Of a stretch of DNA of 64,000 bases, positions 8,869 to 18,010 are shown piece by piece. This DNA comes from Flavobacterium sp. SLB02. Its GTDB lineage: Bacteria; Bacteroidota; Bacteroidia; Flavobacteriales; Flavobacteriaceae. Within the stretch, counting starts at the first letter, position 1. The number at the start of each line of letters is the position of its first letter. Location of the stretch: NCBI RefSeq assembly GCF_009664855.1, contig NZ_CP045928.1, positions 825,079 through 889,078 of the forward strand. The letters are read 5' to 3'. The translations under genes and the position numbers were made by a program. The notes under the pieces are model-generated. The model did not search any database, had not been told where the DNA came from, and saw only the letters and a program-made list of their open reading frames with translations.

Positions 8869-10032
8869 ATGAGATTTTTTGTTATATTATTTCTAATCGG
8901 GCAGTGGATTATGGGGCAAGATAAAGACTCAACAACCGGTGTCTGGAACGATGCAAAAAAATTAAAGATTGATAAGGAACTTTTTAATAGTGATGCAACA
9001 AAGAAAAGTTTTGATGAATCCTATATGCAGATCCTGCAGTTTGAACCAGCAAGTCTAAAGATTGATGTTGATTCAGCGGCAAAAATGATGATGCTTCAAC
9101 AGTTTCAGCAGAAAAGTATTATCGATGCCGGTGCAAAGGAAACTAATGGAGGAACAATTACAATAGTGAAAAAAGCAAAAGACGGGAAGACTGGCATTAT
9201 AGAAAGTGATAAGGAGATTGTAATTAAAAGATTACATGGTCCATCACAGTTTGACAGCAGAATTGAATTGCAGCAGCTTGATGTAAATACTCAGTGGCAG
9301 TTTGAATTGATAAAAAAAAGCCAGTCTGTGGCGATGATAGTGGAAAAAGAAAATTTACACCAGTTGTCAAATGATGTTTATGTACTTGATGTATCCCAAA
9401 CACTTGGAGCTAAATACGGTCTGTGCAGAGATGAACCCTATAGTAGGCAGCCTTCATCGGGTATTGGAACTGCTTTTATTTTTAGTAAAAACAGTATGCT
9501 GACCGCAGGACACGTTTTTGAAAGACCTATTACGGATTATGTTATTGTCTTTGGATTTAAAATTTTGGTTTCAAGTACTTTGGTGCCTGATAACTATTTT
9601 TATAAAAAGGATATTTATTTTCCGCAGGCAGTAGTCAAAAAAGATGATGAATTGGATATAGTTGAATTTATAGTTAACAAGGATTTTGACAGACCAGTTT
9701 TAGAATGGGAGAAATCCTCAGATATTAAAAAAGAAAGCAGTGAGATTTATATGATTGGTCATCCTAGTGGCATTCCGACAAAGGTTGCATTAAATGCAGG
9801 AATTGAAGAAGATTCCCATCCTTTTTATTTCTATACTTCTTTAGATAGTTTTCAGGGAAATTCAGGATCGCCAGTTTTTAATCTGCATACTAACAATGTT
9901 ATAGGGATTTTAACAGCCGGTGAAACGGATTATAAATTTAATGGTAATTGTTATTACAGTCCGGTATGCCGGCTTCCGTACTGTAAGGGTGAAAAAGTAG
10001 TGAGAATTGAAAAAGTAGTCGAGCACTTATAA
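8869..10032 (+). CDS. secreted trypsin-like serine protease (S1)
   Basis: A 387-aa protein. The ATG at 8869 is chosen because it begins the signal MRFFVILFLIGQWIMGQ; a start at 8824 would lie inside the previous gene. Residues 18-190 are a charged N-terminal region of unknown role. The S1 fold follows with the full triad: LTAGHVF (His215), DDELDIVEF (Asp263) and QGNSGSPVF (Ser332). It is likely periplasmic or exported. It follows the 930-aa barrel-like protein by one base. The N-terminal region could be a propeptide or a docking part. Confidence 0.85.
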   Translation: MRFFVILFLIGQWIMGQDKDSTTGVWNDAKKLKIDKELFNSDATKKSFDESYMQILQFEPASLKIDVDSAAKMMMLQQFQQKSIIDAGAKETNGGTITIVKKAKDGKTGIIESDKEIVIKRLHGPSQFDSRIELQQLDVNTQWQFELIKKSQSVAMIVEKENLHQLSNDVYVLDVSQTLGAKYGLCRDEPYSRQPSSGIGTAFIFSKNSMLTAGHVFERPITDYVIVFGFKILVSSTLVPDNYFYKKDIYFPQAVVKKDDELDIVEFIVNKDFDRPVLEWEKSSDIKKESSEIYMIGHPSGIPTKVALNAGIEEDSHPFYFYTSLDSFQGNSGSPVFNLHTNNVIGILTAGETDYKFNGNCYYSPVCRLPYCKGEKVVRIEKVVEHL

Positions 10033-10800
10033 GGTTCTGTCACATCTAAAGCTAATTTATATCTTTGCCTTTTTTAAATTCTTAAACTCATGAATACGAA
10101 AGGTTATTGCTATCTGAAGTCTAATATAGTGCAGGCAGTATATTTTAAGCTTAGGTTTACTTTAAGTTATCGAGATGTTGAAGAAATAATGAAGATTAGG
10201 GGTGTGATTGTTGATCATTCCACGATCCAACGCTGGGTTTATAAATTTACACCTTTCATTGAATCAGAGATGAAGAAGAGAAAGGTCAAAGTGGGGACGA
10301 GTTGGAGAATGGATGAGACGTATATCAAAGTAAAAGGTATTTGGTGTTATTTATATCGGGCTGTTGATAAATTAGGCAATAGGGTTGATTTTCTTTTGAC
10401 CAGAAAAAGACAAAGAATGAGCGCTCAGTTGTTTCTAATTAAAGCAATTAGTAATAACTACAAGCCACGAGTAATAAACATTGACAAAAGCGGTTATAAT
10501 ACAGCAGCGATCAAAGTATATAACAAGCGTTCGTTCTCAAAGATTAAAATCCGGCAATGTAAATATCTCAACAATATTGTCGAACAGGACCATCGTTTTA
10601 TCAAGTGGTGTATACAAAACGGATTAGGTTTTAAAAGTTTTGAATCGGCCAGACGAACATTGAGTTGAATTGAAGTTGTGCATATGCTTAGAAAGAATCA
10701 GATGGCTAATCCCGGTAAAACTATGTTTAAATCATTCTGTAAATTAAAATGCTAACTTTTAAATTACTTAAATATTTATATTTTAGTCTTTCAGCTTTAA
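10032..10800 (+). mobile_element. decayed IS6-family insertion sequence
   Basis: An IS6-type transposase frame is preceded by GGTTCTGTCACATCT at 10032-10046. This fits the start of IS6-family inverted repeats (GG.TCTGT..CA). The right end is not a clean inverted copy. Near 10790-10815 AGCTTTAAGTTTTGTTGCA keeps only part of it. With the stop codon inside the transposase, the element looks dead. It overlaps the last base of the protease gene, so it inserted right behind it. Confidence 0.65.
10090..10755 (+). pseudogene. IS6-family transposase with an internal stop
   Basis: The frame encodes a 221-codon DDE transposase of the IS6 (IS26/IS240) type. Visible parts are the N-terminal HTH (VDHSTIQRWVYKF) and the catalytic segments RMDETYIKVKG, INIDKSG and NIVEQDHRFIK (D, D, E). 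Codon 193 is TGA (10666-10668), inside the conserved C-terminal segment SARRTLS-stop-IEVVHMLRKNQ. The frame then runs on to TAA at 10753-10755. A single base change probably caused the stop. The protein would lack its last ~28 residues. The codon after NIDKSG reads YNTAAI, close to the usual GYNTAAI pattern. Confidence 0.85.
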
Positions 10801-10823
10801 GTTTTGTTGCATTTTAGATAGCT

Positions 10824-11591
10824 TTAAAATTTTGAATGTGTTTTAGTATTTATCCATGTGATAATGTCGGGTGTAATTTTAATCGCAACGTTTGTGTTAT
10901 TGTCATCGAAAGCTCCGAAATCATTTCCACCATGATGAATGCTTACAATAAAGTTTCTGCCCTCCTTTTCAAACCACAATGGTGCTCCACTATCTCCAGT
11001 GCAAGTATACAATTTTTTATAAGAAAAGACTGTATTCGTTTGATCGCTTAGCAAATTATCTGACCAAGTGGTTTTTTCGACCAATGTATCGGGACGATCA
11101 CATGGAAATCCTGTTAAATTAAAATTTATCCCAGCTGTACTTTCTATTTTTGAATAGTCGCATGGAATAAAATTAGTATGGCTTATATTTTTCAATTTTT
11201 CTAAATTAAATATTTTAAGTATCGCTATATCCTTATTTCTTTTATGCAAAAAACTTTGGTGATAGTGATAGATTTTGTAATTAGAAATTTTGATCCAATT
11301 CCCATTTAAAAAAAACTCAACTTTGGTGATAAATGGGCTGTACATTAAATTATGATTTGCGGTAATGATTAAATCGTTGGCAATAAAAGTACCAGTAGAC
11401 AAATTTGTTCTTATAAATCCTCTAGTAACTCGAAGGTGGAAAATTCCGTTATAAGGGGAAAGTTTCTCATTTCCGCTTACAATATTTGTTCTGTTATTCT
11501 CCAGTCCGGCAGGACCACAATCTGTACAAATACCCTGCCCATAAGATAAACAACCAACCACTAAAAATATGAATGTTATGATTTGTTTCAT
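10824..11591 (-). CDS. secreted trypsin-like serine protease (S1)
   Basis: A 255-aa protein with a signal peptide (MKQIITFIFLVVGCLSYGQ) and an S1 fold. The triad is visible as IITANH (His80), NKDIAIL (Asp121) and CTGDSGAPLW (Ser201). Several Cys (ICTDC, IPCDY, FPCDRP, YTCTG) may form disulphides after export. It is shorter than the protease at 8869 and has no long N-terminal region, so it is not a simple duplicate. It follows a secreted GH75-like gene by about 100 bases on the same strand. Confidence 0.85.
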   Translation of the reverse strand: MKQIITFIFLVVGCLSYGQGICTDCGPAGLENNRTNIVSGNEKLSPYNGIFHLRVTRGFIRTNLSTGTFIANDLIITANHNLMYSPFITKVEFFLNGNWIKISNYKIYHYHQSFLHKRNKDIAILKIFNLEKLKNISHTNFIPCDYSKIESTAGINFNLTGFPCDRPDTLVEKTTWSDNLLSDQTNTVFSYKKLYTCTGDSGAPLWFEKEGRNFIVSIHHGGNDFGAFDDNNTNVAIKITPDIITWINTKTHSKF

Positions 11592-11694
11592 GTGTTGAAT
11601 AGTTTGTTGGTTCTAATGACTTATATAAATTATTAATTTTATGGTTTTAAACAGCATAATTCAGTTAGTCCCGTGCTGTCACTTATACTTTATT

Positions 11695-12699
11695 TTACGT
11701 GCAATTATCAATAAGTAGTTTTATAATTTCATCTTCACCTTTATACCCCTGCATTAAAAACCATTGTAGAATACGATCTTTAATACTCTCTTCTGTATAT
11801 GGCTTAAGTGTTTTAAAATCCTTAGATTTTGGAATGATACATATTAATATATTTTCGCTGATTGCAAGAGTCTTGACAGCATTTTTGCCTCGTGGGATTT
11901 CAGATCCTTTAAGTTTCATGTTTAATAAGATTGAGCCCTCTCCTAGATTAGAACCAGGTCCTTTATCTCCAATAATAGCATAAACAATATTTTTTTTAAT
12001 TGGATTGTAAGCTACAACTAGATCTCCTTTTGAAGCTCCATATTTTATTCCATCATTTAATACAATTGAAGGTATTTTAAATGGGTCTAATTGATTAGCG
12101 CACGAGCATTCACTTGTATCATTTCTTATACCATTATCTTCTGCTGTCATTGATGCAAAATAACCTTTAAATTGTTTGTTTTTTTCAAAAATGCAGGGTT
12201 TTCCATTTTTATTTACTAATACATTTTTCCAAACTATTTCATAACCCTCAATTTGTTTTTCTGGGAAACCTGCATCACGCCATTCTTCAAATACTTTATA
12301 AGCCAGTTTTATATATTCTTTCTTTTCTTTTTCGGTAATTTTAGTTGGATCAAACTTTACATTTGTTTTAAATCTTTTAGGATAATCACTTAAAGGTTTT
12401 TTAGGAATGCTTACGCATCTGCTATCAGAAAGTCTATAAATTGCGACTGCGTTAGTAATGTAGTTTAAAGCTAATGAATCTGCTCTTAAATCATATGGAT
12501 GATAGGATAGTGGAGTACCATCTGTATTAATTGCCATATTCGTTTTAAATACAATAATTTTTATCTCTTTTAGATTCTCTAATAGTGTTACCTTTTTATT
12601 TTGAGGTTTAAATATATAAGAATCAGATAGCTTAAATTCTTGTCCATAAATTAAGCACGAAATTGAAAAAAGAAATAGAGTAATTACAAACTGTTTCAT
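11695..12699 (-). CDS. secreted protein with GH75 chitosanase-like domain
   Basis: A 334-aa exported protein (signal MKQFVITLFLFSISCLIYGQ). The C-terminal two thirds resemble the GH75 (fungal chitosanase-like) fold. The telling segment is GDLVVAYNP, then VYAIIGDKGPGSNLGEGSILL, like the GD-GP-..-GEGS pattern of that family. YFASMTAEDNG before it fits the usual position of the substrate cleft. GH75 enzymes cut chitosan; some relatives are only structurally similar, so the activity is uncertain. Residues 1-110 are unassigned. It may be co-transcribed with the trypsin-like gene downstream. Confidence 0.5.
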   Translation of the reverse strand: MKQFVITLFLFSISCLIYGQEFKLSDSYIFKPQNKKVTLLENLKEIKIIVFKTNMAINTDGTPLSYHPYDLRADSLALNYITNAVAIYRLSDSRCVSIPKKPLSDYPKRFKTNVKFDPTKITEKEKKEYIKLAYKVFEEWRDAGFPEKQIEGYEIVWKNVLVNKNGKPCIFEKNKQFKGYFASMTAEDNGIRNDTSECSCANQLDPFKIPSIVLNDGIKYGASKGDLVVAYNPIKKNIVYAIIGDKGPGSNLGEGSILLNMKLKGSEIPRGKNAVKTLAISENILICIIPKSKDFKTLKPYTEESIKDRILQWFLMQGYKGEDEIIKLLIDNCT

Positions 12700-13686
12700 A
12701 TTTTGATATATTTTGAAATTTATGCCAACTTGTGGATACTAGCTATACAATGATCAATATGTACCCATAATCATTTTATGCGTGATGAAGTATTATACAT
12801 TAATTTAATTGCTTAAATCTATTATTAGAGAAAATTTGAAAATATGTAAAAATTATGGCAAATACTAAAGTTACAAACTGTAAATTCATCATACTCCAAG
12901 AAAATTTAGCTAAGAGTAATTTTTTTACTCTGAGTTTCAAAAACTCTTCATTAATTATCTCTTTGTTAAAAATGTCTTTATTCTTTATGAAGGATTCATT
13001 ATCTTATATAGTTTCAATAAAGTTTTTTTTGATCTTCTAACTTAACATGTTTAGCTAATATAAAAGTAAAGTTCTTTTTTTATTAGAAATGAAACAAGCG
13101 TATAATTACCTGTTTTTGATTTTTTTATAGAATTGGATGAGGTATTAAAAAAAATGATAAAATCACCTTTTCAAATCATAGAATTTACTTTATAAATTCA
13201 AAAACTATTTTTGAAGAGTTTAGAAAAGTTTCTATTTAAGATTTCAAAAAAATAAGAAATGAGTGATTATTATATAAAAAATCCCATTGACTTAGCCAAT
13301 GAATGGGATTGTTGTTTGATTTTAAGGACATTGTCCTATTAATTGTAGCATATTTATTCAAAAAAACTCATTTCTTTTTTCTGTATTTTTTTAAATAGTG
13401 CATATAGGTGTGGGTATACTTTATCTTGCTTTTGTATATTAATTCCAGAACGTGATTAGCAGGCATTTCATAAAGTTCCTCAAGTTTGAATACTTCCAAT
13501 GGCATGAAAGGTTTTTGACTAATTTAACCTCTATACTGAATTTGTAAAAATGAGCTGATAATTTTAGAGGAAATCAGGTTGTAGAGAATACGAAATCTGA
13601 ACTTTGTGTTATAAAAGGGTTTACCACTTTTTTAGGCTTTTTTTTAAACTTTTAAAATCTTGTTCTTCCTTTGTTTTGGGCCTTCA
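12700..13686. other. intergenic region left of island A
   Basis: About 1 kb without a convincing gene. Base composition is very AT-rich. Small open frames (for example 12855-13040) lack any domain, signal or codon pattern. A hairpin lies at 13280-13310. The region ends at the candidate att site at 13687. Confidence 0.5.
13280..13310. terminator. hairpin, possible terminator
   Basis: AATCCCATT at 13280-13288 pairs with AATGGGATT at 13302-13310, with extra inner pairing (ATTG/CAAT). It is flanked by A and T runs. No gene is adjacent, so its role is unclear. Confidence 0.4.
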
Positions 13687-13698
13687 CGGAGAAAGAGG
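13687..13698. repeat. candidate att site, left end of island A
   Basis: CGGAGAAAGAGG repeats the 3' end of the tRNA-Ser gene at 54227 (plus-strand view). It is the leftmost of three such copies in the window. All cargo of island A lies to its right. A pair of GGGCACT repeats follows 62 bases later. Confidence 0.6.
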
Positions 13699-13760
13699 CT
13701 CCGCCACTTGTATCGTAAGTACCAGTAAACACTGGGATTCATGTTATGTCAAAGAAAGCA

Positions 13761-13778
13761 GGGCACTAATAGGGCACT
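13761..13778. repeat. direct repeat pair beside att, probable integrase arm site
   Basis: GGGCACT at 13761-13767 and again at 13772-13778, in the same direction. A similar pair (GGTACA, 12-base period) lies at the same distance from the second att copy. This suggests arm-type binding sites of a tyrosine recombinase. Confidence 0.4.
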
Positions 13779-13983
13779 CTTAAAATTCTTGGGTTTTTTA
13801 ACCTCTGTAAATGTAGGAAAAAAATCTGCATCTATAGTTATAAAAAAATTGTCATTCCGAGAAAAGGTGCATTGGATTTTAAAAAATGAAGAGTATAATT
13901 ATTTAAAGCAACATAGCCGTTTAATGGAATCCATATTACGTAGATTTTTTTGTTTTCTTTTAAAAGATTGCTGACTTCTGTGT

Positions 13984-14664
13984 TTATAAATCCATTCCAG
14001 CACCATTTCTTTTCAACCAATTGACTTGCTCGTTATAGTTTGGCATTACTTTATCTAATTCATTCCAAAAAGAAGTATTGTGATTAGGATGAATTAAATG
14101 AGTCAATTCATGAGCGACAATATAATTCAAAACATCTATAGGAGCCATTGCACATTTCCAGTGAAAATTTACATTTCCTTTTACACTGCAGGATGCCCAT
14201 CGATTCTGTAATTCCATTATCTTAATTTCTTTAATATTTACACCTAACTGACCTTTATATCGTTTTATAATTGGTTTTAATTTTTCATTGAGCTTTTCTT
14301 TGTAAAAGTTAATAAACATATTTCGCGCTTGGTTTTTATCTGAATACGACAAATGAAAATATCCTTTATTGAAAATCAATGTTTCAAGTTTTTCCTCTAC
14401 AAATTGTAATCTGTAATTTCTACCTAAGTAAAGAAAGGATTGTCCATTAACATATTCTCTTTCGACTTTAGTTTGATTTAACTGAGACCATTGCGCTAAA
14501 TTTTTATGAATTTGGTATTCCTTTGACTGGAGTACTTTTTGGATTTCCTCTTCAGTAATTGTTTCAGGGATACGCGCTGAAACACTTCCATCTCTCTCAA
14601 TATGGATACTAACAGTCTTTCTATTGCTTCGGATTAATTCTATTTCTAATTCTGAAAGTCGCAT
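13984..14664 (-). CDS. YgjP-type zinc metallopeptidase (M48/SprT-like)
   Basis: A 226-aa protein of the YgjP/DUF45 family. The zinc motif is VAHELTHLIHPNH: His185, Glu186, His189, with His195 as likely third ligand. The preceding segment RWASCSVKGNVNFHWKCAMAP is also typical. Such proteases are often the last gene of type I restriction operons, where their role is not proven; control of HsdR level is a guess. It starts 6 bases after the hsdR stop and is the last gene of the nine-gene minus-strand operon beginning at 28320. Confidence 0.85.
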   Translation of the reverse strand: MRLSELEIELIRSNRKTVSIHIERDGSVSARIPETITEEEIQKVLQSKEYQIHKNLAQWSQLNQTKVEREYVNGQSFLYLGRNYRLQFVEEKLETLIFNKGYFHLSYSDKNQARNMFINFYKEKLNEKLKPIIKRYKGQLGVNIKEIKIMELQNRWASCSVKGNVNFHWKCAMAPIDVLNYIVAHELTHLIHPNHNTSFWNELDKVMPNYNEQVNWLKRNGAGMDL

Positions 14665-14670
14665 ACCCTT

Positions 14671-17600
14671 TTATTTTGTCAGTTCAATATGCCTTCTCTT
14701 GGCAAGATTCATTATTTCTATGCTTAATCTTTCTTTTGTTGCCGATAAGGTGTCAATTCCTGAAAAGTCGAACATATCATCGATTTCACCTTGAAGTTTT
14801 CTTATTTCAGCCTCCCTTTCTTTCCAGAAGTTAGGTTTGTTAATTGCCTCTTGAAGTTTTTTAACTAATTCTCCTACTAGCTCGATTATAATTGTATTAT
14901 CTTCTTCATCTGGCTTTTCATCTCCATAGACATTCATAACGATCAAATCATAGAATGGTAGCTCTTGTTTGTTTAAACCAAATTCTGAATCGTATTGTCT
15001 ACCTATTTCAATTTCTATTTTGAGTTTGTTAAATTCATCGAAAATTTGTTCCCAATTTCCTTTATAACGTTCCATAATTTGATTTATTCTCTCAATAAAA
15101 CGCATATATAAAGCTGGATCTTTATCTATATTGACTTTTATGTGTCGTCTTATGGCATGTTCCATTTCAGAAGCTTTTGATTTTGTACTTCCAGAATTTT
15201 GAACTTCTTTCTGAAATTCGTCAGACAGCAAACTTACAGGAGGTATTTTACTATTAATGCCCAATGTTTCCAAATATTTATCAATGATTTTTCTAACTTT
15301 TGGTTTTGCCCATTTCAAATCCAGTGTTGGGTCTTTGTAACGATTTCGGATTCTCATTAATAAATACCCAAAACGTTTAGCAGGAATATAGTATTGTTTT
15401 GCCACTTCACTATTAAATAGCAAATCTAAGCTGTCAAAAAACGATTTTAAATAGGTATCAAACTGCGCTCTGAAAGGAATAGCTTCTGCTAATTCGATAC
15501 ATTGCTCCGCAAGTTTGAATTCAGCATCCTTATCTCTAATTGTTTGTTCTGCAAATCCTTTGAAGTCTTTTATTCCTTTATCTTCAAACAGCTGAATCAT
15601 TCGATTGTACCTTGCTTCCAAAACTGGAATCTCTTTATTAATATCTCTTAAATAGTTTAACAATTCTTTGATATCCTCCTCATTTTCAGCTCCCCAAATT
15701 TTTAAGGCATCTTTTAAGTGATTTGATACACCATAATAATCTACCAGTATCCCGTATTCCTTTTCTCCTTTGGTTCTGTTTACACGTGCAATGGCTTGTA
15801 ATAAATCGTGTTCACGAATACTCTTGTCTAAGTACATTACTTGTGCAATAGGAGCATCAAAACCGGTTAATAATCGATCGCATACACATAAAAAAGCATA
15901 ACCGGTTTCTGGTTTCAAATAATTACCGTTATCATCTATAGTGTAATCAAAATCTTTTTTGAAATTATCTACGGCATTAAATTCTTTAGCTCTTTTTCTA
16001 GCAGCACTAATAAAAGCTTCTTCGTTATTATCTTGTTGGGTTACTATTGTTCCTACCTTAAGAAATTCAATTTGCTTTATTAACACCTCATCAATCTCTA
16101 ACTTGTTTTTTTCAAGTTCTAATCTTTTATCTATGGCTTGTTGAATTAGATATTCATATCGTGCCGCAGCTAAAACAGAATTTGCAACAACCATAGATTT
16201 AAAACCATTTGGTAGAATTTCATCAATATAATGATCAACCAAATCAATAGCTATTTTTCGCAATCTATCCATGTTTTCAAGATAGGCTTGCATAGTTCCG
16301 TAACGTCTTTGAATTTCTTCTTTTTCTTCCTTGGTTCGTTCTTTAAAGACGTCTTCAAAGGCATGGTCTAGTTCATCACGGTCAATTATTTTGTCAGAAG
16401 TAGTTTTACCAATGTATATAATATCTAACGTAGCTCGGTCATCAACCGATTGACGAATTTTATAGGTGTCTATAAATTCACCTTTTCCGCCAAAGCGTTC
16501 GTGTGTTTTTTGCTTGTGACGGTCCGTTAAGAGTGGTGTTCCCGTAAATGCAATTTTGGTAGCATTAGGAAAAGCAGTAAATAGATTATCTCCCATATCA
16601 CCACCTTGTGTTCTGTGCGCTTCATCGATTAGGATTATGATACGATCTGACTTATTTACCACCTCAAACGGTTTGAATTCCGGCACTACACCTTCTTCTA
16701 CAAAAGCTTTCATTAAGGCTTTGGAGTGTTTTAATTCTTCCTGTACAAACTTATGTACCATCACCATGTTCAAATCAGAACTATTATCACTTAATTTTGG
16801 GACTAATTCTTTACGTGAACCTATCACATTTTTTTCTTTGAATTCACCTGTCAGTTTTGCAGTTTTTGACAGTTGGTCTTCTAAGTCTTTACGGTCGACC
16901 ATCATTATTACTTTATAGTCTCTTAAATCTTTTTGGGAACGCAATTTCCGAACAAAGAATACCATCGTTAATGATTTTCCTGAACCTTGAGTATGCCAAA
17001 CTACTCCCGAACGTTCTTGCGGGCTTTGTCCTATACGAAGACGATTCAATATTTTTCCAACCGCTCGGTATTGCTGGTAGCGACAAATCACTTTAACCTC
17101 GACCCCTTGTTTAATTTCCATGAAAAGAGTAAAATGACACAATACATCAAGCAGAATTTCTTTGTTGAGCATCCCTTGAATCACTACTTCTTGTCTTACA
17201 TCTGGTTTTTTATGTAAACCATTGTTTTGATAACGAACTTTTTCTTCATCACTATAGGTTTTAATTTCTATTGATTTATAATTCTCTGGGAATATATCTT
17301 TCCAGTTTAAGTAGTATTCATAACCTCCTGTAATAGTACCAAAGCGGGCTTCTTCGCCATGGGTTGCAATGGAAAATAGGTTGTAATGAAATAATTTCTC
17401 TTCACCTTCTTTTATTCCAAAGTCATCATCTCTAGTATTTGAATATCTTTCTATTTGGTTAATTGCTTCCGAAATAGGATCACTTACATCTACATCTTTA
17501 CATTCAATTACTATAACAGGTAAACCATTTATAAAAAGTACAATATCCGGTATTATACCTTCTCTTGGACCTCCAGGAGTAACAACTCTGAACTGATTTA

Positions 17601-18009
17601 TAGCGGTAAATGTATTGTTCTCCCAATTTTCAAAATCGATGAGTTTAATGGCTATATTTTTCTCACCAGTAGTTTCATTTTCCGATAATGTTGTTTTAGT
17701 TTTTCCAGTTAGTTTTTCAAAAACAGCTTTATTCACTTCCAACAATGAGCGATTGCTTTTTTCTAATTCAGTTACTTCCTGAAACAACTCTTCTAGTTGC
17801 TTATCTGTTAACCATTCGGCTCCATTAGAAGCATTTATTTTACTTACAGCAGTCTTAAAACGTCCTTTAAGTGTTACTTCTCTAAAAGAGCTTCGCAAAC
17901 TTTTAGAAGGATCTTGGGGAATACCAAAACCACCCTGGTCAATTACTTCCCAGTTAAGTTGCTTTAGTTTTTCTAGAAATGGTTTTTCTACGTTTTTATA
18001 TTCTGCCAT
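14671..18009 (-). CDS. hsdR: type I restriction enzyme, R subunit
   Basis: A 1112-aa HsdR. The N-terminal nuclease domain shows PDIVLF (Asp155) and VIECKD (Glu169, Lys171), a PD-(D/E)xK site. The helicase motor follows: HTQGSGKS (341-346), MMVDRKDLEDQ, IDEAH (462-465), AFTGTPL, and a late RVNRTKGEK segment. The last ~250 residues are helical, the usual HsdM-binding part. The enzyme translocates and cuts DNA lacking its host methylation. hsdM and hsdS are 6.5 kb upstream in the same operon, with five other genes between them. The upstream mcrC gene ends 1 base before the start. Confidence 0.95.
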   Translation of the reverse strand: MAEYKNVEKPFLEKLKQLNWEVIDQGGFGIPQDPSKSLRSSFREVTLKGRFKTAVSKINASNGAEWLTDKQLEELFQEVTELEKSNRSLLEVNKAVFEKLTGKTKTTLSENETTGEKNIAIKLIDFENWENNTFTAINQFRVVTPGGPREGIIPDIVLFINGLPVIVIECKDVDVSDPISEAINQIERYSNTRDDDFGIKEGEEKLFHYNLFSIATHGEEARFGTITGGYEYYLNWKDIFPENYKSIEIKTYSDEEKVRYQNNGLHKKPDVRQEVVIQGMLNKEILLDVLCHFTLFMEIKQGVEVKVICRYQQYRAVGKILNRLRIGQSPQERSGVVWHTQGSGKSLTMVFFVRKLRSQKDLRDYKVIMMVDRKDLEDQLSKTAKLTGEFKEKNVIGSRKELVPKLSDNSSDLNMVMVHKFVQEELKHSKALMKAFVEEGVVPEFKPFEVVNKSDRIIILIDEAHRTQGGDMGDNLFTAFPNATKIAFTGTPLLTDRHKQKTHERFGGKGEFIDTYKIRQSVDDRATLDIIYIGKTTSDKIIDRDELDHAFEDVFKERTKEEKEEIQRRYGTMQAYLENMDRLRKIAIDLVDHYIDEILPNGFKSMVVANSVLAAARYEYLIQQAIDKRLELEKNKLEIDEVLIKQIEFLKVGTIVTQQDNNEEAFISAARKRAKEFNAVDNFKKDFDYTIDDNGNYLKPETGYAFLCVCDRLLTGFDAPIAQVMYLDKSIREHDLLQAIARVNRTKGEKEYGILVDYYGVSNHLKDALKIWGAENEEDIKELLNYLRDINKEIPVLEARYNRMIQLFEDKGIKDFKGFAEQTIRDKDAEFKLAEQCIELAEAIPFRAQFDTYLKSFFDSLDLLFNSEVAKQYYIPAKRFGYLLMRIRNRYKDPTLDLKWAKPKVRKIIDKYLETLGINSKIPPVSLLSDEFQKEVQNSGSTKSKASEMEHAIRRHIKVNIDKDPALYMRFIERINQIMERYKGNWEQIFDEFNKLKIEIEIGRQYDSEFGLNKQELPFYDLIVMNVYGDEKPDEEDNTIIIELVGELVKKLQEAINKPNFWKEREAEIRKLQGEIDDMFDFSGIDTLSATKERLSIEIMNLAKRRHIELTK

Positions 18010-18010
18010 G

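Noticed and set aside
12855..13040. 61-aa open frame in the gap left of island A
   Set aside because: No domain, signal or conserved feature; composition equals that of the AT-rich gap.
13741..13974. 77-aa open frame at the left end of island A
   Set aside because: It runs through the arm-like repeats and into the end of the YgjP-type gene on the other strand; most likely chance.
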